Below are positions 8,807 to 17,175 of a stretch of DNA of 64,000 nucleotides, in pieces. Below the pieces are notes generated by a model. That model was given only the letters and a program-made list of their open reading frames with translations, was not told where the DNA came from and did not search any database. The translations under genes and the position numbers were made by a program. Positions within the stretch are counted from its first letter, which is position 1. The number at the start of each line of letters is the position of its first letter. The stretch is from Kitasatospora viridis (GTDB lineage Bacteria; Actinomycetota; Actinomycetes; Streptomycetales; Streptomycetaceae), in the NCBI RefSeq assembly GCF_007829815.1, contig NZ_VIWT01000001.1:744001-808000 (forward strand), given 5' to 3'.

Positions 8807-8843
8807 GATCGAGGCTCGATCGAGCCTCGATCGAGGCTCGATC
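8807..8843. promoter_or_regulatory. Two overlapping perfect 26-bp palindromes upstream of amidohydrolase
   Basis: 8807-8832 is a perfect palindrome with half-site GATCGAGGCTCGA. 8818-8843 is another perfect palindrome with the inverse half-site (GATCGAGCCTCGA). They overlap by 15 bp, so the CGAGGCTCG-type element repeats in alternating orientation. They end 20 bp before the amidohydrolase start, in the divergent gap with merR. This could be a multi-site operator or an alternating mRNA hairpin. A TTGACC at 8746-8751 lies upstream but has no clear -10 partner. Confidence 0.75.
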
Positions 8844-8863
8844 AAGAAGAAGGGAACGAACCG

Positions 8864-9652
8864 GTGATCATCGACGCGCACAGCCACGTCCACGACCCGC
8901 TCGCGGCGCACCTGGGGCTGCTGGACGAGGCGGGGGTCGACCGCGCCGTGCTGTTCGGCACCCGGCCGCACCCGGAGCGGGCCGGCGACCTGGCGGCGCT
9001 GCGCCGGGAGATGGCGGTCCTGGAGCGGGCGCTCGCCGGCCGGGGCGCCACGCTGGATGCCTACCGGGAGGCGTGGCGGGAGCTGGACGCCGCGCTGGCC
9101 GCGTGGCCGGAGCGGTTCATCGGCTTCCTGTCGGTGCCGCTCGGGCTGGGGACGCAGGAGACCGCCGAGCTCGTGGAGCGGGAGGTGGTCGGGCGCGGGC
9201 TGCGCGGGATCGGTGAGCTGACGCCGCCGCCGGGCGGAGCGGCGCTGATCGAGCCGGTGCTGCGGGCGGCGGCCGACCAGGGACGGCTGCCCGTGGTCGT
9301 GCACGGGTCCGCGCCGACCACGGCGGAGGACCTGACGACGCTGGCCGCGCTGGCCCGCCGGTACCGCGAGGTGCCGCTGGTGGTCAGCCAAGTGGGCGGG
9401 CAGCACTGGATGCAGGCCATCGAACTGGTCCGGGACACCCCGAACATGTACCTGGAGCTGTCCACGGCGAGCATCGTCTTCGCGGTCCGACTGGCCATCA
9501 GCGAGATCCCGGACCGCACCCTCTTCGGCTCCGACGCCCCGTACGGCGACCCGGTCCTCGCCCGGACCCTGGTGGAACGGGTCACCGGCCCGGGCGAGGT
9601 GCGCGACCGCGTCCTCGGCGGGACGATCGCCGAACTGGTCGGACTCGCCTAA
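8864..9652 (+). CDS. Amidohydrolase family (metal-dependent TIM-barrel) protein
   Basis: 262 residues from the GTG at 8864, with GAAGGGA upstream. The N-terminal IIDAHSHVHDP contains the HxH metal-binding motif. His in PVVVHGSAP, His in GGQHWMQA and Asp in LFGSDAPYGDP complete the usual metal and catalytic set of the amidohydrolase-2 superfamily. Members hydrolyse or decarboxylate cyclic and aromatic compounds; the substrate here is unknown. It is probably controlled by the divergent MerR regulator through the palindromes at 8807-8843. Confidence 0.88.
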   Translation: MIIDAHSHVHDPLAAHLGLLDEAGVDRAVLFGTRPHPERAGDLAALRREMAVLERALAGRGATLDAYREAWRELDAALAAWPERFIGFLSVPLGLGTQETAELVEREVVGRGLRGIGELTPPPGGAALIEPVLRAAADQGRLPVVVHGSAPTTAEDLTTLAALARRYREVPLVVSQVGGQHWMQAIELVRDTPNMYLELSTASIVFAVRLAISEIPDRTLFGSDAPYGDPVLARTLVERVTGPGEVRDRVLGGTIAELVGLA

Positions 9653-9694
9653 CACACACCGGTAATGACGATCCGTCAGATTACTTGCGGCGGG

Positions 9695-10591
9695 TCAGAG
9701 CGTGCGCAGCAGGTCGAGGCAGGCGGTGAGGGCGGGCTCTGACGGGGTGTCAGGGCGCAGGGCGACCTCGATGGTGCGGGCGAGGGCGGTGTCCGTGACC
9801 GGGCGCGCGGTGAGGGTGGGCGGGAGGTGGGCGGCGGCCAGGGCGGGGATCAGGGCGGTGTGGCCCGTGCTCTCGGCGAGGGCGATCATGGCGGAGAAGT
9901 CGGTGCAGGTGGTCCGCACCTGGGGGGTGAACCCGGCGGAGCGGCAGGCCTGGAGCACGGCGTCGCCGCAGGCGGTCTGGGGCGGGGCCGTGATCCACCA
10001 GGTGTCGGCGAGCGCGCTCAGCTCGATCGGCGCGGCGAGCGTCCGGACCGCCGGGTGGTCGCGGGGCAGGACGGCGACCAGGGGGTCGGTCCGCAGCGTC
10101 CGAGTCTGCACGCCCGCGGGTGGAGGCGCGGCCAGGTTGTCGTACCGGTAGACGAGGGCGAGGTCGGCGCGGCGCTGGAGCAGCAGTCGGACGGCCGCAT
10201 CCGGCTCTGCCTCGGTGATGTGGAGCCGCACGTCCGGGCAGGCCTCCTCCAGGGCCCGGCCGAGCGGTGCGGCCAGTGGCACGAGGGCACTGGGGAAGCA
10301 GGCGAGCCGCAGCGGGCCCGCCGGGTGCTCCGTGCCGGTGTGCAGGCGGAGCCGGGCGTGTTCGAGGGCGGCGAGCACCTGCTCGGTGTCCCGGTTCAGC
10401 CGGCGGCCCGCGGCCGTGAGGTGGACGGATCTGCCGGTCCGCTCCAGCAGCGTGACCTGCGTCTCCTCCTCCAGCAGGCGCAGTTGCTGCGAGACGGCGG
10501 AGGGGGTGACGCCGTGGATGTCGGCCACGGCGGTGACCGTGCCGTGGAGTTCCAGGTCGCGGAGCAGAACGAGTCGTCGAACGTCGAGCAT
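9695..10591 (-). CDS. LysR-family transcriptional regulator
   Basis: 298 residues. The N-terminal winged helix-turn-helix covers residues 1-60 (LVLLRDLELHGTVTAVADI and TPSAVSQQLRLLEEETQVTL), with TGRSVHLTAAGRRL closing the domain. The periplasmic-binding-like effector domain covers about 90-295. It starts at the ATG at 10591, 111 bp from the divergently transcribed alcohol dehydrogenase at 10703, which is its most likely target. The gap contains a weak dyad (CATC-TTAAG-GATG at 10607-10619). Confidence 0.92.
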   Translation of the reverse strand: MLDVRRLVLLRDLELHGTVTAVADIHGVTPSAVSQQLRLLEEETQVTLLERTGRSVHLTAAGRRLNRDTEQVLAALEHARLRLHTGTEHPAGPLRLACFPSALVPLAAPLGRALEEACPDVRLHITEAEPDAAVRLLLQRRADLALVYRYDNLAAPPPAGVQTRTLRTDPLVAVLPRDHPAVRTLAAPIELSALADTWWITAPPQTACGDAVLQACRSAGFTPQVRTTCTDFSAMIALAESTGHTALIPALAAAHLPPTLTARPVTDTALARTIEVALRPDTPSEPALTACLDLLRTL

Positions 10592-10702
10592 CAGCTCATC
10601 TTAAGGATGTGGTGTAGCAGATGTAGCTGGACACGAGGGCAGCCGCGCGACGAACCTGAGTGCCATCCCGTCCAGGTCCCCGAGCAGTGCCAGGAGTCTT
10701 CC

Positions 10703-11746
10703 GTGCGCGCCACCGTCATCCACGGCCCCGACGACATCCGGATCGAGGAGGTCCCCGACCCGGTCGTCCAGCGGCCGACCGACGCGGTGGTGCGGGTGGT
10801 CAACGCCTGCATCTGCGGCAGCGACCTGTGGGCCTACCGGGGCGTCGCGGCCCGGGAGGCCGGCCAGCGGATCGGCCACGAATTCCTCGGCATCGTCGAG
10901 GAGACCGGCTCCGAGGTGACCGGCTTCGCCCGCGGCGACTTCGTCGTCGCCCCGTTCGTCTGGTCGGACGGCACCTGCGACCACTGCCGCGAGGGCCTGC
11001 ACACCTCCTGCCCGCAGGGCGGTTTCTGGGGCAGCGTGGGGTCGGACGGCGGGCAGGGCGAGGCGGTCCGGGTGCCGTTCGCGGACGGCACGCTGGTGAA
11101 GCTGCCGAAGGAGGCGGCGACCGACCAGGCGCTGCTGCCCAGCCTGCTGGCGCTGTCCGACGTGATGGCGACCGGCCACCACGCCGCGCTGGCGGCGCGG
11201 GTGCGCCCGGGGGCCACGGTCGCGGTGGTCGGCGACGGCGCGGTGGGCCTGTGCGGGGTGCTGGCGGCGAAGCGGCTGGGCGCGGAGCGGATCATCGCGC
11301 TGGGCCGGCACGAGCTGCGCACCTCGATCGCCCGGAAGTTCGGCGCCACCGACGTGGTGGCGGAGCGCGGCGAGGCGGCGATCGAGGCGGTGCGCGAGCT
11401 GACGGGTGGTCAGGGAGCGCACGCGGTGCTGGAGGCGGTGGGCACCGAGGAGTCGATGCGCACCGCGATCTCGATCGCCCGGGACGGCGGCGCGGTGGGC
11501 TACGTCGGAGTGCCGCACGGCGGCAGCGCGGGCGTGGACATCGGCCAGATGTTCGATCGCAACGTCTCGCTCGGCGGCGGCGTCGCCCCCGCCCGCGCGT
11601 ACATCCCGGAGCTGCTCGCGGACGTGCTCAGCGGGCGGATCGAGCCGGGCCTGGTCTTCGACCGCACCGTCGGCCTGGACGGGGTGCCGGACGGCTACCG
11701 GGCCATGCACGAGCGCTCGGCCCTCAAGGTGCGGATCGAGTTCTGA
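10703..11746 (+). CDS. Zinc-dependent alcohol dehydrogenase (MDR family)
   Basis: 347 residues from the GTG at 10703, with CAGGAG 7 bp upstream. The catalytic-zinc ligands appear in NACICGSDLWAYRG (Cys) and RIGHEFLG (His and Glu). A cysteine cluster for the structural zinc follows (DGTCDHCREGLHTSC), although one cysteine of the usual four seems to be missing. The NAD(P)-binding Rossmann motif is VAVVGDGAVGLCG at about residue 175. It is probably regulated by the divergent LysR protein. Substrate unknown. Confidence 0.92.
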   Translation: MRATVIHGPDDIRIEEVPDPVVQRPTDAVVRVVNACICGSDLWAYRGVAAREAGQRIGHEFLGIVEETGSEVTGFARGDFVVAPFVWSDGTCDHCREGLHTSCPQGGFWGSVGSDGGQGEAVRVPFADGTLVKLPKEAATDQALLPSLLALSDVMATGHHAALAARVRPGATVAVVGDGAVGLCGVLAAKRLGAERIIALGRHELRTSIARKFGATDVVAERGEAAIEAVRELTGGQGAHAVLEAVGTEESMRTAISIARDGGAVGYVGVPHGGSAGVDIGQMFDRNVSLGGGVAPARAYIPELLADVLSGRIEPGLVFDRTVGLDGVPDGYRAMHERSALKVRIEF

Positions 11747-11846
11747 CGTCAGTGGTGCCCCCTAGTCTGGAGACAACGCTGGAGGGGACGCCGGGGAACG
11801 GCGCCGGGACCCGCGTTGAAATCGCTTGGGGAGAAGGGGCGGAGCC

Positions 11847-12938
11847 ATGTCCACCAACAGGATCAAGCACAAGGTCAACCACGTTTCGCTGGTGGTCGAC
11901 AAGTCCGGCTCGATGCAGCCGCACGCGTCCCAACTCGTGCGCGTGGTCGACGAGTTCGTGAAGGGCCTGCAGGAGGAGTCGGACCGGCTCGGGCACGAGA
12001 CCCGGATCAGCCTCTACGCCTTCGACCACGAGGTGCAGAACCTGGTCTGGGACATGGACGTCAAGCACCTGCCCTCGTTGAAGGGGCTCTACCAGGTCAA
12101 CAACGGTGCCACCGCGCTGATCGAGGCAGCGGTGAAGTCGCTCGACGACCTGAAGAACATCTGGGAGGGGTACGGCGAGCACTCCTTCCTCCAGGTCCTG
12201 GTCACGGACGGCGAGGAGAACGCCTCCGGCTGTTCGAGCAGCGGCCAGATGCACGCCCGGATGTCCGCCGGCAAGGGCAGCGCCGTGCTGCGCGAGTGGA
12301 CCGACCGGATCAAGGACGCCATGGACGGCCTCCCCGACCACTGGACCTCGGCGATCCTGGTCCCGAACTCGCTGGCCAAGCGCACCGCCCAGGGCTACGG
12401 CTTCCCGGCCGGCAACATCGCGATCTGGGACGCCGACTCCAGCAAGGGCGTCGAGGAGGCCATCGGCACCGTCAAGGCGGCCGCCACCGGCTTCCTGCGC
12501 GGCCGCGAGCAGGGCGTGCGCGGCACCAGGAACCTGTTCGCCATGGGCCAGGACCTGGACGCCGCCCAGGTGACGGCCAATCTCGAAGCCCTGGACACCG
12601 GCAAGTACACGCTGATCCCGGTCGACCAGGCGACGGCGATCCGCGACTTCGTCACCAGCTCCGGGCTCGCGTGGCAGACCGGCTGCGCCTTCTACGAGCT
12701 GTCCAAGCGCGAGAAGATCCAGAGCCGCAAGCAGCTCGCCGTCGCGGAGAAGGACCCGGCGACCGGCCGGATGACCGGCCGGGTGTTCTCCGGCCCCGCC
12801 GCGCGCCAACTGCTCGGCCTGCCGCAGTCGGAGGTCACGGTGCAGCCGGGCGCGAACCCGTCCTACACCGTGTTCGTCCAGTCGACCTCGGTGAACCGCA
12901 AGTTGGTGCCGGGCACCAAGCTGCTGGTGCTCATCTGA
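11847..12938 (+). CDS. von Willebrand factor A domain protein
   Basis: 363 residues starting at the ATG at 11847; an upstream in-frame ATG at 11826 lies before the GGGGCGGAG ribosome site and is less likely. The vWA domain occupies residues 10-215: the MIDAS motif DKSGS is in HVSLVVDKSGSMQPH, and the second metal residues are in GATALIEA and VTDGEEN. The C-terminal third (FSGPAARQLLGLPQSEV onward) looks like a small beta domain. There is no signal peptide or membrane segment, so it is cytoplasmic. vWA proteins mediate metal-dependent protein binding; the partner is unknown. Confidence 0.88.
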   Translation: MSTNRIKHKVNHVSLVVDKSGSMQPHASQLVRVVDEFVKGLQEESDRLGHETRISLYAFDHEVQNLVWDMDVKHLPSLKGLYQVNNGATALIEAAVKSLDDLKNIWEGYGEHSFLQVLVTDGEENASGCSSSGQMHARMSAGKGSAVLREWTDRIKDAMDGLPDHWTSAILVPNSLAKRTAQGYGFPAGNIAIWDADSSKGVEEAIGTVKAAATGFLRGREQGVRGTRNLFAMGQDLDAAQVTANLEALDTGKYTLIPVDQATAIRDFVTSSGLAWQTGCAFYELSKREKIQSRKQLAVAEKDPATGRMTGRVFSGPAARQLLGLPQSEVTVQPGANPSYTVFVQSTSVNRKLVPGTKLLVLI

Positions 12939-12962
12939 GGCACGTCGGCAGCGCGCAGGGGT

Positions 12963-13934
12963 TCAGAGCCAGCCCTTCTGGGCAGCCCTGATGCCGGCTT
13001 CGAACCGGCTGGCCGCACCGAGCCGCTCCATGATGGAGGCCATGTGGCGCCGGACCGTGCGCCCGGCGATGCCGAGGCGCTGGCCCGCGACGTCGTCGGT
13101 CAGGCCGGTGGCGAGCAGGCGCAGGAGCTCGCGCTCGGTCTGGGTCAGTCCGGACTCGGGATCCTCCGAGGACGTCGCACCGAGCGGGATCGCAGTGCCC
13201 CAGGCCTGCTCGAAGAAGTCGATGAGGGCCTGGAGGATGCCGGGCTCGGTGACGTGCAGAGCCCCCTTGCGGTTGTCCGCGGGATCGATCGGCACCAGGG
13301 CGTTGGTCCCGTCGAAGATGACCACGCGCTGCGGAATCGTGGGGGCGGTACGAACCTCGCCGCCCTGACTGAGCAGCCAGCGGCCGTAGACCTCCAGGTG
13401 CGGATGGTTGCGCGCGACGTCCTGGTAGAGGGTCCGCATGGTGATGCCACGCTCGAAGACCTCGGTGTCGGCCGGTCGGCTGGCTTCGAGGTCTTCCGCG
13501 CGCTGCACACCGGGTTGGACGCTCAGGATCTCGCTACGGGTGGCGCGGGCCAGCTGGTCGAGGCGGGCATGGATGGCGTCCATGCCGAGGAGGCGTTCGC
13601 CGTTGGTCGCACGGCTCTCCGCCCGCCGGGCAACCATCTGGGTGACGGCGGCGCGGGAGGCGGCCAGTTCGGCCTGGCGTGCGGCGAGTTCGGCCTCCTG
13701 CCGGGCGACCATGTCCGCCAGACCGATCTCCGGGTCCACGGCGCGCATCTGGCCGGGGTGTTCACTGGAGGCACGCACCAGCAACAGCCGGGCGAGTTCA
13801 TCGAGGGCCTCGTGAACCCGGGTGGGCGGCAGGCCACAGGCCGCGGCCAGCTGGTCAACGCCGTCACCTGGGTGGTCGAGCATGGTCCGGTACACGGCAG
13901 CGGCCGTGTCGGTCAGTCCGAGCGCCTGAAGCAT
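12963..13934 (-). CDS. TrmB/LuxR-type transcriptional regulator
   Basis: 323 residues from the ATG at 13934, with AGGGGG upstream. Residues 1-70 form a TrmB-like winged helix (LQALGLTDTAAAVYRTML and LPPTRVHEALDELARLLLV). A helical stretch (about 80-110) leads to a central sensor domain, and the C-terminus is a LuxR-type helix-turn-helix (TQTERELLRLLATGLTDDVA and RTVRRHMASIMERLG). Such two-ended regulators are common in streptomycetes. It is divergent from the secreted peptide gene at 14325 across a 390-bp gap, so it may control that secretion cassette. Confidence 0.88.
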   Translation of the reverse strand: MLQALGLTDTAAAVYRTMLDHPGDGVDQLAAACGLPPTRVHEALDELARLLLVRASSEHPGQMRAVDPEIGLADMVARQEAELAARQAELAASRAAVTQMVARRAESRATNGERLLGMDAIHARLDQLARATRSEILSVQPGVQRAEDLEASRPADTEVFERGITMRTLYQDVARNHPHLEVYGRWLLSQGGEVRTAPTIPQRVVIFDGTNALVPIDPADNRKGALHVTEPGILQALIDFFEQAWGTAIPLGATSSEDPESGLTQTERELLRLLATGLTDDVAGQRLGIAGRTVRRHMASIMERLGAASRFEAGIRAAQKGWL

Positions 13935-14324
13935 GATGGCTGGCCCCCTGGTCGAGGCGCTCTCCCCCCACGGGACGCCTGATGAAGGGATCCTCTCAGA
14001 TCCTGCACGCACTACTCAAGATCTCTTCATCCCGTTGATCCCGGTCCGGGCGCATCGGTGCGCATTCCGGGATCTGACGCCAGGCCGTGTCACCCCGAGC
14101 GCGCGGAACCGACGACGCCGTCATTTTTGTCATGGACCTGCTCATGGGTCCTGAATAGGCCGGGCCTGTTGCGGCCCCCAGGAACCCCTTCCGACGGGCG
14201 CGACCAGCGGCGAAGCTTTGTCTCGCCAGCAGGGAACAGCCCGAACGGCAACCGGACGAAGCGTCAACCGCGGGACGCGAGGCCGGAACGGGACAACCGT
14301 CAGATCACCTGGGAGGACACCACC
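13935..14324. promoter_or_regulatory. 390-bp divergent intergenic region with two dyads
   Basis: No gene is convincing here. 14037-14044 (GATCCCGG) and 14067-14074 (CCGGGATC) form a perfect 8-bp inverted repeat, and inside it GCGCA-TCGG-TGCGC (14050-14063) forms a second, nearly concentric dyad. A further dyad GGACC/GGTCC lies at 14134-14151. These are candidate operator sites for the divergent regulator and the peptide operon. Confidence 0.45.
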
Positions 14325-14489
14325 ATGATCAGCATCCGGATCGCCAAGGCCGCCGCGGTCGCCGCTCTCGCCCTGAGCACCATCACCATCGCAGACGTCG
14401 CGGTCGCCGCGACCCCCGCCACGCCGCCGGCCTCCGCCGCCGCGCCCGCCGGCACCCCGGCCCCCGCCACCGTCGGCTGGGGCGGCTGA
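14325..14489 (+). CDS. Short secreted peptide precursor
   Basis: 54 residues from an ATG with GGGAGGAC upstream. Residues 1-28 are a classic signal peptide: basic MISIRIAK, hydrophobic AAAVAALALSTITIADV, then AVAA as a cleavage site. The remaining mature part is a low-complexity Ala/Pro/Thr linker ending in TVGWGG. No cysteines or RiPP enzymes are nearby. It is the first gene downstream of the divergent TrmB/LuxR regulator and only 7 bp from the next gene. A signalling peptide is possible but unproven. Confidence 0.7.
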   Translation: MISIRIAKAAAVAALALSTITIADVAVAATPATPPASAAAPAGTPAPATVGWGG

Positions 14490-14496
14490 GTCCGGG

Positions 14497-14838
14497 TTGG
14501 ACATCGTCTACAGCAGCCTGATCCGGCGCGCCGGCGCCGCACCCGAGGTCATCGCCCAGGAGGCCGAACTGGCCAGTGTCCTGGGCGCCCTGTGGGCACA
14601 CAGCCAGCCGGGCGACGGCCTCGAACACGCCTCCGGCCAGGTCGAGGGCGACCGGATCGACCTCCTGGTCTACCTGCGTGAAGGCGTGGCTGCCAGCCGG
14701 ACCGACTCCACCGCACCGCTTCGAGTCGCGGCCCTGTTGCGCCGCTGCCACCAGAACTCACCGCTGCTGAACGCCCGTTACCTGCCACCGGACCCGCCCG
14801 TCCCGCCGGCGGACGACGCCGGCCAGCCGACCGCCTGA
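14497..14838 (+). CDS. Small conserved-type hypothetical protein
   Basis: 113 residues from the TTG at 14497, 7 bp after the peptide gene; no ATG or GTG start fits better. The body is helical and soluble (APEVIAQEAELASVLGALW and DRIDLLVYLREGVAAS), followed by LRVAALLRRCHQNSPLLNA and a Pro-rich acidic tail. There is no signal peptide, so it is cytoplasmic even though its neighbours are secreted. I do not recognise the family. Confidence 0.55.
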   Translation: MDIVYSSLIRRAGAAPEVIAQEAELASVLGALWAHSQPGDGLEHASGQVEGDRIDLLVYLREGVAASRTDSTAPLRVAALLRRCHQNSPLLNARYLPPDPPVPPADDAGQPTA

Positions 14839-14898
14839 CCGATCGGCCGCCCGAACTCCGGACCATCACCCGCAGCTCCCGCTAGGAGTCAGTTCGCC

Positions 14899-15717
14899 AT
14901 GCCCGCACGCAAGTTCCCGCTCCGTGGCGCCCGCCTGGCGGCGGCGATCACGGCAGGTGCCGCCCTCGGCGCCGCCGTGCTGACCCTGACGCTGCCGGAC
15001 GCCGACGCCCACGCCACCGCCACGGACCACCGCGGGCCTGCGGCCACGATGACAGCGCCGTCCGCCGGTGTGTCGGCACCGACCGCGAATCCGACGGCGA
15101 GCGCGTCGCCCACGACGCCCCCGTCCGCCCTGGCCGCACCGCCCGGCCTCCCCTCGCCTTCGGCCACCCCGACCGCGCACCCGGCCGCCCCCGACCTGCC
15201 CACCGGCGCCGCTGCCCCGGTCCGCACCGGCACACCGATCGTCCCTCCCGCCGGCGCACCCTCCAGTGCCCCGCCGCTCCCGGTGCCGGGCCAACCGCAG
15301 ACCCAGGTGCTCAGCGCGGAACTCGACGGCTTCCCGGCCACCCTGAGCGCCGGCGGGCAGCCGGTCGAGTTCACCGCCGTCCTCAGCAACCCGACGGCGA
15401 CCGCCTACCCGTCCGTCGCACCGCTGTTCCAACTCGTCGGCGGCCCCTGCAACTGCTCGGACGGTTCGCTCCAGCTGCTCGACCCGGCGACCGGCGCCTG
15501 GCAGAACGTCACGATGCCCACCGGCGACGGAGGTTCGCCGGCCTCCTTCGCCACCGGCGGCGCCGCGCTGCCCGCACACGGCAGCCTCACCTTCCACTTC
15601 CGGCTCACCCTCTCCACCCGCAACTCCGCGGAGGACGCCTTCGCGATGCTCTACGCCATCGACACCGCTGATCAGCGCGAGCTGGCGCTCAGCTCCACCC
15701 CCAGCCGCATCGGCTGA
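14899..15717 (+). CDS. Secreted protein with Pro/Ala-rich stalk and C-terminal beta domain
   Basis: 272 residues, ATG preceded by AGGAG. The signal peptide spans about residues 1-38 (basic KFPLRGARL, then AAAITAGAALGAAVLTLTLP). A long Pro/Ala/Thr/Ser stalk runs to about residue 133. The C-terminal domain (about 134-272) looks like an immunoglobulin-like beta-sandwich: GQPVEFTAVLSNPTATAYP, a Cys pair in GGPCNCSDGS, and HGSLTFHFRLTLSTRNSA. It is probably a cell-surface or matrix protein. It precedes the three hydrolases with about 90 bp between its stop and the next start. Confidence 0.75.
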   Translation: MPARKFPLRGARLAAAITAGAALGAAVLTLTLPDADAHATATDHRGPAATMTAPSAGVSAPTANPTASASPTTPPSALAAPPGLPSPSATPTAHPAAPDLPTGAAAPVRTGTPIVPPAGAPSSAPPLPVPGQPQTQVLSAELDGFPATLSAGGQPVEFTAVLSNPTATAYPSVAPLFQLVGGPCNCSDGSLQLLDPATGAWQNVTMPTGDGGSPASFATGGAALPAHGSLTFHFRLTLSTRNSAEDAFAMLYAIDTADQRELALSSTPSRIG

Positions 15718-15805
15718 TCGGACCCGCGACCCACCGCGCGCCGCAAGTGCGGCCGGTGGCTGCCCCGCTCCTGTGCACACCAGCCCGAAACCGTTGAGGA
15801 GAACC

Positions 15806-17056
15806 ATGTCCGCGTCCGCGTGGAAGAAGTCCGCTGCCGCCACCACCGTTGCCTTGCTGGCCTGTTCGGCTGCGGTCCTGTCCTCCGGTCCGGCCTCCGC
15901 GGCCTCGGTCGCGACCTGGGAGAAGGTCGCCCAGTGCGAGAGCACGGGCAACTGGAGCATCAACTCCAACAACGGCTTCTACGGCGGCCTGCAGTTCACC
16001 GAGAGCACCTGGCTGGCCTACGGCGGCGCCCAGTACGCCCAGTACGCCAACCAGGCCACCGAGCAGCAGCAGATCCTGGTGGCCGAACAGGTGCTGCGCA
16101 GTCAGGGCCCCGGCGCCTGGCCGTCCTGCGGCCCGAAGGCCGGACTGACCAACGACGGTGTCGATCCCTATCCGGCCCCCACCCCCGCGCCAGTGCCCAA
16201 CACGGTGCACTTGGTGGACATCACGCCCGACGGCGGTCTGCACAACACCGAGGGCAACTACACCGCCAACACCTGGTCCACCTGGGGCGACCTCGGCGCC
16301 AGCGGAGTCAAGGCCGTCACCAGCGCCAACACCGGCTCCACCAACCGCATCTTCATCATCGGCAGCGACAACAACATCTACGAGAACGACGGCAACTACG
16401 CCAACGGCACCTGGAGCGGCTGGCGCCAACTCATCGGCGCCCCCCAGGTCAAGGCCATCGCCGCCTCCTCCTACGGCAACACCATCCACCTCGAAGCCAT
16501 CGACCTCAACGGCCACCTCTACAACTCCGACGGCGACTTCGCCGCCGGCCAGTGGAACGGCTGGAGCCTGGTCGGCGGCGGCGGCAACAACCTCGTCAAG
16601 GTCGCCGCCACCTCAACCACCAACAACACCAACCACATCTTCGCCATCGACAACACCAACCGCCTCTGGGAAATCGAAGGCAACTACGCCACCGGCAGCT
16701 GGGGCACCTGGGCCGACGCCGCAGGCGGCTTCCAGGGCACCGACGTCACCGCCTCCGCCAGCGCCGACACCGTCCACCTCGACGCCATCGGCACCGACGG
16801 AAACCTCTACAACACCGACGGCAACTTCGACACCGGCAAGTGGAACGGCTGGAGCAACGCCGGCGGCACCACCGCCGGCCCCCTCAAGCACGTCACCAGC
16901 GCCGCCGCCAACAACGTCAACCACATCTTCGCCGTCAACGCCAACAACCGCCTCATCGAACTCGACGCCAACTACAACACCGGCGCCTGGAACACCTGGC
17001 AGGAACCCGCCGGCGGCAACGACTCCACCGGAGCCACCGCCACCTTCACCAACTGA
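15806..17056 (+). CDS. Secreted resuscitation-promoting-factor-type transglycosylase with beta-propeller
   Basis: 416 residues; ATG at 15806 preceded by GAGGAGA. The signal peptide ends at about residue 32 (SSGPASAAS). The Rpf domain covers about 33-120: TWEKVAQCESTGNWSIN contains the catalytic Glu, and NNGFYGGLQFTESTWLAYGG is the substrate-cleft strand. A short Pro/Ala linker leads to six repeats of about 47 residues that alternate TVHL-type and NHIF-type openings, each with a GNY/GNF...W..W core; this should fold as a six-bladed tectonin-like propeller that binds glycan. It cleaves peptidoglycan glycan strands outside the cell. The propeller DNA is identical to that of the next gene. Confidence 0.92.
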   Translation: MSASAWKKSAAATTVALLACSAAVLSSGPASAASVATWEKVAQCESTGNWSINSNNGFYGGLQFTESTWLAYGGAQYAQYANQATEQQQILVAEQVLRSQGPGAWPSCGPKAGLTNDGVDPYPAPTPAPVPNTVHLVDITPDGGLHNTEGNYTANTWSTWGDLGASGVKAVTSANTGSTNRIFIIGSDNNIYENDGNYANGTWSGWRQLIGAPQVKAIAASSYGNTIHLEAIDLNGHLYNSDGDFAAGQWNGWSLVGGGGNNLVKVAATSTTNNTNHIFAIDNTNRLWEIEGNYATGSWGTWADAAGGFQGTDVTASASADTVHLDAIGTDGNLYNTDGNFDTGKWNGWSNAGGTTAGPLKHVTSAAANNVNHIFAVNANNRLIELDANYNTGAWNTWQEPAGGNDSTGATATFTN

Positions 17057-17059
17057 CCC
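16199..17059 (+). repeat. 861-bp direct repeat, copy 1 (propeller domain)
   Basis: Line-by-line comparison shows no mismatch with 17824-18684 (offset 1625 bp). The preceding base differs (C at 16198 versus G at 17823) and identity ends at 17059 (G versus A next). The repeat covers the whole propeller and the stop codon but neither the catalytic domain nor the linker. Confidence 0.93.
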
Positions 17060-17175
17060 GTCGACGGCCAGGCCCCACCGCCCGGGCCCGGGCCGCCCGG
17101 ATCAGCCCCATGGACTTCGCTCGGCGATCGGTCGACACCCCCGTCCCACTCCGCGTCCCAACAGGAGGACCCGTC

